Source: Salarchaeum japonicum_A
GTDB taxonomy: Archaea > Halobacteriota > Halobacteria > Halobacteriales > Halobacteriaceae
Reading direction: 5' to 3'
Length of the DNA stretch: 64,000 nt
Assembly: GCF_049705945.1 (NCBI RefSeq)
Contig: NZ_JBNAMV010000004.1
Location: forward strand, 1,550,001 to 1,614,000
Each line of letters opens with the position of its first letter. The stretch's first letter is position 1. The position numbers and the translations under genes were made by a program. Of this stretch, positions 59,524 to 64,000 are shown piece after piece. Below the pieces are notes generated by a model. That model worked only from the letters and a program-made list of their open reading frames with translations, had not been told where the DNA came from and ran no database searches.

Positions 59524-59619
59524 ATAGGGCTCGTCGTTCCGCGGGTGCCAGCCCGGGTCGGAGCGGTGGTATCGTCATCGGCCAGTCGGAGATAGCGCGT
59601 TCTGCGGTTTAGTGGTTTC

Positions 59620-60384
59620 CTAGAGCCCGGTGGGTGCGTCGAGGACGGTGGTTTCGAGGCCCCAGTCGCTGGCGCGGTCGGCGAGCGCGTTCACGCCGAA
59701 CGTCTCGGTCGCGTAGTGGCCGGCGAGGTAGACGTGGACGCCGGCTTCCTTCGCCTGATGGTAGAGTTTCTGTTTTCCTTCGCCGGTGATGAACGCGTCC
59801 GCGCCGCGTTCGACGGCGTCGTCGAACCAATCCGCGCCGCTCCCGGTCACGACTGCCACGTCCTCGATTTCGCTCGGGCCGAAGTCGAGGTGGCGGACGC
59901 CGCCCGCGCCGTGGTCCAACTCGGTTTCGAGAGTCGCCCGCACGCTCGCGGGGTCGAGGGCGTCGGCGGTGCCGGCGAGGCCGATGTACTCCGGTCCCAT
60001 CGCACCGAAGCGTTCGCGGCCGGCGAGGCCGAGCAGGTCCGCGAGCCCGGCGGCGTTCCCGAGGTCGGTGTGTCCGTCGAGCGGGAGGTGGGAGACGTAG
60101 AGCGCCACGTCCTCCCGAATCAGGGGTGCAATGCGGTCGAAGTCCCGTCCGGTCGCGCGCTCGATGCCGCCCCACGAGAGCCCGTGATGGGTGACGAGAA
60201 CGTCGGCGTCCACGGACACCGCGGATTCGATGGTTTCGACGGCGGCGTCTACCGCGAACGCGACGTGCTCGACCTCCCCGTCCCCGCTTCCGACTTGGAG
60301 ACCGTTCGCGCTCGCGTCCACGTCCGCGTAGTCGCTCGTCCGCAACGCCTCGTCGTACCGCGCCGCGAGTTCGGAGACATCCAT
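59620..60384 (-). CDS. Nif3-like dinuclear metal-centre protein
   Basis: The 254-aa protein belongs to the Nif3/YbgI family. It shows THHGLSWGG near residue 62 and GEGKQKLYHQAKEAGVHVYLAGHYATE near residue 210, the metal-ligand regions of the dinuclear centre. It is related to GTP cyclohydrolase-like and NIF3 proteins whose substrate is unproven. ATG 60384 gives MDVSELAARYDEAL; the upstream extension is not needed. A 9-bp stem hairpin lies between this and the agmatinase-like gene. Confidence 0.88.
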   Translation of the reverse strand: MDVSELAARYDEALRTSDYADVDASANGLQVGSGDGEVEHVAFAVDAAVETIESAVSVDADVLVTHHGLSWGGIERATGRDFDRIAPLIREDVALYVSHLPLDGHTDLGNAAGLADLLGLAGRERFGAMGPEYIGLAGTADALDPASVRATLETELDHGAGGVRHLDFGPSEIEDVAVVTGSGADWFDDAVERGADAFITGEGKQKLYHQAKEAGVHVYLAGHYATETFGVNALADRASDWGLETTVLDAPTGL

Positions 60385-60470
60385 ACCGGTACACGGAGCG
60401 CGCTCGCCATAGATGCGGCGAACCTTCAAATACGAACCCGAGCCAGCCGGGGGCGTGCAGTAATAGTCGT

Positions 60471-60509
60471 CTCGGGGCGCTCAGCGGTTGTGCGTCACAC
60501 CGCCCCGAG
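60471..60509. terminator. Inverted repeat between agmatinase-like and Nif3-like genes
   Basis: CTCGGGGCG (60471-60479) and CGCCCCGAG (60501-60509) pair perfectly with a 21-base loop. The location is 3' of the agmatinase-like gene on the minus strand and upstream of the Nif3-like gene. A termination or attenuation role is possible; no T-run is obvious. Confidence 0.4.
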
Positions 60510-60533
60510 TAGTGCGAGTGACGCCTGTCCGCC

Positions 60534-61334
60534 CTACCCTGAATCGGCGTGTGCGAACACGAAGTCCCGGAGGAGTTTCGCCCCTAGAACCGCGGCCTGC
60601 CCGTCGTCGCGGTCGTTCACCTCCACCACGTCGAACGCCGACGCCGCGGGCGCGAGCTCGCGAACGAGCCGCCGCATCGTCCGCGAGGACAGCCCTCCGG
60701 GTTCCGGCGTTCCCGTGCCGGGCGCGAACGCCGGGTCCGCGGCGTCCACGTCCACCGAGAGGTAGACGTTGCCGGAGAGCGACGGCGACCACGACTCGGC
60801 CTCGCTCGGCTCCACCACGGTCACGTCCGCCTCGCGAGCGCGCGCCCACTCCGCGTCGCTCCCCGAGCGCGCACCGACGACGTACGCCTCGTCCGCAATG
60901 TCGAGCGCGTGCCGCGTCACCGTCGAGTGACTCAACGGGTTCCCGTCGTACGACTCGCGGAGGTCGAGGTGGGCGTCCAGCGCGACGAACACGTCCGGCT
61001 CGACCGCTCGGACGCCCGCCACAGAGACCGTGTGCTCGCCCCCGACGAGCAACGGCACCGCGTCGTCCCACAGGACATCCGTGAGCGTCCCCCGGAGGTA
61101 GTCGAGGTACTCCTCGGTGTCGTCCCACGCGTGCACGTCACCCTGGTCGTGCACCCCGAGCACGGAGAACGACTGGTCAGTCCGGTGGTCGTAGTCCTCG
61201 AACGTCCGCGCGAACTGACGGACGCGGTCCGGCCCGAACCGCGTCCCCGGCTGAAAAGACGTCGAAACGTCGAGCGGTGCGCCGACGACCACGTAATCCG
61301 CGTCCTCGCGGTCGGCGGTCGCACCGGCGAACAT
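60534..61334 (-). CDS. speB: Agmatinase-family protein, likely in eIF5A hypusination
   Basis: The 266-aa ureohydrolase has metal-ligand motifs GGEHTVS near residue 98, DAHLDLRESYDG near residue 119, and SVDVDAADP near residue 193. It is directly adjacent to the eIF5A gene (stop 61335, start 61334). In Haloferax volcanii an agmatinase-like protein next to eIF5A removes urea from agmatinylated eIF5A, replacing the spermidine route of hypusine formation. The same role is likely here, rather than polyamine synthesis. Confidence 0.9.
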   Translation of the reverse strand: MFAGATADREDADYVVVGAPLDVSTSFQPGTRFGPDRVRQFARTFEDYDHRTDQSFSVLGVHDQGDVHAWDDTEEYLDYLRGTLTDVLWDDAVPLLVGGEHTVSVAGVRAVEPDVFVALDAHLDLRESYDGNPLSHSTVTRHALDIADEAYVVGARSGSDAEWARAREADVTVVEPSEAESWSPSLSGNVYLSVDVDAADPAFAPGTGTPEPGGLSSRTMRRLVRELAPAASAFDVVEVNDRDDGQAAVLGAKLLRDFVFAHADSG

Positions 61335-61715
61335 CTATTCGAGAACCTTCCGCTTGCCTTCCCACTCCAGGAACTCGATCTCGTCGTCCGGGTCGACGGA
61401 CACGTCGTCGGGGAGTTCGATAGTGATCGTCTCGTACGTGTCGAGGTCCATCACCTGCACGACGTTGTCGGATTCCTTCGCGACGACTTGGCCCTGCTTT
61501 CGGTTGACGATAGGCACCCAGACCTTCGCGTCGACAGGCTGGCTGAAACTCCGCTTCTTCTCGTCGAAGACGCCACGAGCCTCGACGCGTGCCTTCGCGC
61601 TCCCGTGCTTCCCGGGCTTCGCGGTGGAGTACGCGTCGATCTTGCACGCCGCGTCGTCGATAATGACGTAGTTCCCTTCCTGGAGTTCGCGAACCTGCTT
61701 CTGCTCTTTCGCCAT
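61335..61715 (-). CDS. eif5a: Translation factor IF-5A
   Basis: IF-5A relieves ribosome stalling. The 126-aa protein has the conserved hypusination loop KPGKHGSAKARV near residue 33; the modified lysine lies in PGKHG. The C-terminal OB-fold ends EFLEWEGKRKVLE. It is first in a two-gene unit with the agmatinase-like gene, with no gap. Confidence 0.96.
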   Translation of the reverse strand: MAKEQKQVRELQEGNYVIIDDAACKIDAYSTAKPGKHGSAKARVEARGVFDEKKRSFSQPVDAKVWVPIVNRKQGQVVAKESDNVVQVMDLDTYETITIELPDDVSVDPDDEIEFLEWEGKRKVLE

Positions 61716-61768
61716 GCACCCGGATTCTCGACGTGCGAGTATAAACCGTTTGGAACGCGACGACCGCC

Positions 61769-62833
61769 CTACGCGCGGAGGACGGCGCTCACGCGCTCCA
61801 ACCCCGCTTCCAGTTTCTCGGTCGGCAGCCCGAATCCGATGCGGAAGTAGTCGTCGTACCCGAAGCAGTCCCCGGGCGCGAGCACGACGCCCGCGTCCTC
61901 GACGACGGTGCGGCAGAACTCCCGCGACCCCGCGAACGCATCGGGCACGGTGACGAAGCCGTTCACGCCGGTCGGGTCGTGCCAGTCGAGGCCGTGCTCG
62001 TCCAGCCAGTCAGCGACGATGTCGTGATTCCTCGTCGCTATCTCGTGATTCTCCGCGAGAATCTCGGCCTCCTGCTCGCCGAGCGCCTGCCGCGCGACGT
62101 GCTGACCGAAGACGCCGGGCGAGATGGTGGTGTAGTCCTTCCACTCGACCGCCGCGTCCACGACCTCCCGCGGGCCGCAGAGCCAGCCGAACCGCAGACC
62201 CGCCAGCCCGTAGGATTTCGAGAGGCTGGACGTGCTGACGCCGTACTCGCCCAGGCTCGCGACCGGCGGCGTCGGATTCTCGGCCAGGAGCCGATACACT
62301 TCGTCCCCGAGCAGGTAGGCGTCGTGCGAGGCGGCGACCTCGTACAGTTCTTCGACCGTCTCCGCGTCGTGGTGGCGACCCGTGGGATTGTTCGGGTTCA
62401 CGAACGCCACCACGTCCGTCTCCGGACGAATCGCCTCACGCACCGCGTCCACGTCCAACTCCCACGTCGCCGGATTGAGCGACACCTCGGTCACGTCGCC
62501 GATGGCGTCGGGCACGGCGGTGAGCGCCTGGTACGTCGGCGTGACGACGACCGCGTGTCCGCCCTCGTCCATCAGCGCGTGGTACGCGAGGAAGTTCGCC
62601 TCCTGCGCGCCACACGTGAACGCGAGTTCGTCCGCCGTGCGGTCGTGTCGGCCCGCTACCTCCGCGCGCAGGTCGGGGTCGCCGTCCGTCGGGATGACGT
62701 ACCCGAGTTCGCCCGGATCGGTGTCGAAGCGCTCGCTGTCGAGGCTCCGGATACCCGATTCGGCGAGCATGATGTCCGCGTCGTGTTCGTACTCGTCGAA
62801 CCAGCGTTCGAGGTCGAACGAAGCGATGTCCAT
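61769..62833 (-). CDS. Class I/II pyridoxal phosphate aminotransferase
   Basis: The 354-aa enzyme has the PLP fold: NPNNPTGRH near residue 150, LGDEVYR near residue 180, and the PLP lysine in STSSLSKSYGLAGLRFGW near residue 207, followed by the phosphate-binding FRIGFG near residue 335. Substrate specificity cannot be deduced; aspartate, aromatic or branched-chain donors are all possible. ATG 62833 is chosen because it gives a standard N-terminal helix. Confidence 0.9.
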   Translation of the reverse strand: MDIASFDLERWFDEYEHDADIMLAESGIRSLDSERFDTDPGELGYVIPTDGDPDLRAEVAGRHDRTADELAFTCGAQEANFLAYHALMDEGGHAVVVTPTYQALTAVPDAIGDVTEVSLNPATWELDVDAVREAIRPETDVVAFVNPNNPTGRHHDAETVEELYEVAASHDAYLLGDEVYRLLAENPTPPVASLGEYGVSTSSLSKSYGLAGLRFGWLCGPREVVDAAVEWKDYTTISPGVFGQHVARQALGEQEAEILAENHEIATRNHDIVADWLDEHGLDWHDPTGVNGFVTVPDAFAGSREFCRTVVEDAGVVLAPGDCFGYDDYFRIGFGLPTEKLEAGLERVSAVLRA

Positions 62834-62872
62834 ATCCGGACTACGCGCACCCACCCCAAAGGTGAGGTGGTG

Positions 62873-64000
62873 TCACTTCTCGCGGCGCTCGCGGAGGCTC
62901 TGCCGCGTGAACTGCGGGGTCGCCTGCAGGCGCTTCCGTTTCCGGAACGACCGATACAGGTAGAACGCCGTGACGACCGCGAGACCGCCGGTTACGGCGG
63001 CCGCCTGTAGGTGGGCGTCCGCGTACAGGTAGGACGTGGAGAGCACGGACACCGCGAGCAGCAGTCCGAAGACGATGCGTCTGCCGAGGCGGTCGATGAC
63101 GTCGTTCGAGTCTTCGATGTCGGCGCGGACGTAGAGGTCGTCGCGGTCGATGCGGTCGAGCGCGCGTTCGAGTTTCGGCGGGACGCGGACGGCGGACTGT
63201 GCGGCCCGCGCGAACTCCTCGCCGGTCTCCTCGACGAACTGGCGCGCGCCCTCCTCGCGGTAGCCCGAGTCCCCGAGGTAGTCGGTCGCGACCGAGATGA
63301 AGTCGAAGTCGGGGTCGAGCGTCACGCACACGCCCTCCACGACTGTCGCGACGCGGAGGACGAGCGCGAGGTTCGCGGGCAGGCGCAGCGGGAAGTCGTA
63401 GATGGTGTCCTCGACCTTCCCCACGATTTGCTGGACGCGATAGGTTTCGATGGACTCGCCCCGAGCGTCCCGAATCGCGAGTTCCATCACTTCCGCCATC
63501 GTCGCGCGGTCGGCTTCCGGACTCAGCGTCCCCAGTTCGACGAGCGTGTCGAGGATGGCTTCGATATCCTGGTTCGCCACCGCGATGTAGAAGTCCACTA
63601 TCTTCCGCTGGACGAACTCGTCCGCGCGCCCGCTCATCCCGAAGTCGTAGAAGACGATGGTGCCGTCGTCCTGCACCGCGAGGTTCCCGGGATGCGGGTC
63701 GGCGTGGAACACGCCGTCCTCGATTATCATCTGGAGGTACGCGCGCTCCAGCGTCTCCGCGACCGCGTGCCGGTCCACGCCCCGCCGGTCGAGTTCGTCG
63801 ACGTTCGAGATTTTCGTGCCCGAAATGTACTCCATTGTGAGCACGCGCTCGGTCGAGTACTCGTCGTACACGTCGGGGATGGCGATACTGTCGTTCTCCG
63901 CGAAGTTCCCCTGAATCTCCGCGAGCATCTCGGCCTCCCGCGCGTAGTCCATCTCCTCGCGAATCGTCTTCGCGAACTCGTCCGCGAGGTTGTCGAGGCT
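62873..64000 (-). CDS. ABC1/UbiB/AarF kinase-family protein (5' end outside the window)
   Basis: At least 375 residues are present, and the frame continues past the right edge. The ADCK-type catalytic region is visible: VLTMEYISGTKIS, FHADPHPGNLAVQDDGTIVFYDFGMSG (catalytic loop and DFG-like motif), and a C-terminal membrane segment (RRIVFGLLLAVSVLSTSYLYADAHLQAAAVTGGLAVVTAFYLY). Members act in lipid or quinone metabolism as atypical kinases or ATPases. The N-terminal KxGQ region is missing here. Confidence 0.9.
   Translation of the reverse strand, partial: SLDNLADEFAKTIREEMDYAREAEMLAEIQGNFAENDSIAIPDVYDEYSTERVLTMEYISGTKISNVDELDRRGVDRHAVAETLERAYLQMIIEDGVFHADPHPGNLAVQDDGTIVFYDFGMSGRADEFVQRKIVDFYIAVANQDIEAILDTLVELGTLSPEADRATMAEVMELAIRDARGESIETYRVQQIVGKVEDTIYDFPLRLPANLALVLRVATVVEGVCVTLDPDFDFISVATDYLGDSGYREEGARQFVEETGEEFARAAQSAVRVPPKLERALDRIDRDDLYVRADIEDSNDVIDRLGRRIVFGLLLAVSVLSTSYLYADAHLQAAAVTGGLAVVTAFYLYRSFRKRKRLQATPQFTRQSLRERREK

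Overview
The window is chromosomal DNA of a halophilic archaeon (class Halobacteria; genus not determined). The evidence is a GC-rich backbone with strongly acidic proteins, a trpDFEG operon, an adenosylcobalamin-dependent ribonucleotide reductase, 20S proteasome subunits, transcription factor S, a TATA-binding protein, archaeal IF-1A and IF-5A, C50 carotenoid genes, and an elongator tRNA-Met with the long intron seen in haloarchaea. Few genes have Shine-Dalgarno sites; several have an AT-rich box about 28-30 bases upstream of the start codon, as expected for leaderless archaeal mRNAs.

Layout. 1-4.1 kb: tRNA-Val, then a four-gene tryptophan operon with stop/start overlaps. 4.6-7.8 kb: class II ribonucleotide reductase. 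7.9-14.3 kb: a lipoprotein, small regulators, a short-chain dehydrogenase, an adjacent proteasome alpha/beta pair, a VTT-family membrane protein and haloarchaeal conserved proteins. 14.4-14.8 kb: intron-containing tRNA-Met followed by a second copy of its 3' tail. 14.8-24.9 kb: universal stress protein, IlvD, a MurG-like glycosyltransferase, an RFAP-synthase-like GHMP protein, a KaiC/RAD55-like protein with a broken P-loop, TFS and a ZIP transporter. 25-29.7 kb: the bacterioruberin cluster (desaturase, lyeJ, cruF, convergent crtB, and a HTH-10 regulator). 29.8-38.8 kb: housekeeping and conserved haloarchaeal genes, ending with IF-1A; one lipoprotein gene here appears frameshifted.

38.83-59.52 kb is a lower-GC island bounded by a 13-bp direct repeat (GGCCTCGGCACTC). 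Just inside each copy lies an inverted 9-bp motif (TATTACCGA on the left, TCGGTAATA on the right). It carries a tyrosine recombinase, paired ribbon-helix-helix-like proteins, small acidic proteins, a P-loop/winged-helix protein, an extra TBP, a type I restriction-modification operon (hsdM-hsdS-hsdR), and several candidate anti-phage genes: a TPR/coiled-coil membrane protein, a DUF6884-like protein, a GIY-YIG-like protein next to a DUF262-HNH protein, and an unrecognised two-gene operon (49407-52231) coupling a soluble 315-aa protein to a 625-aa multi-pass membrane protein. The last pair, bracketed by a 14-bp repeat, is my best candidate for an undescribed system.

59.6-64 kb returns to backbone: a Nif3-like protein, the eIF5A/agmatinase-like pair linked to hypusine formation, a PLP aminotransferase and an ABC1-kinase gene cut by the window edge.
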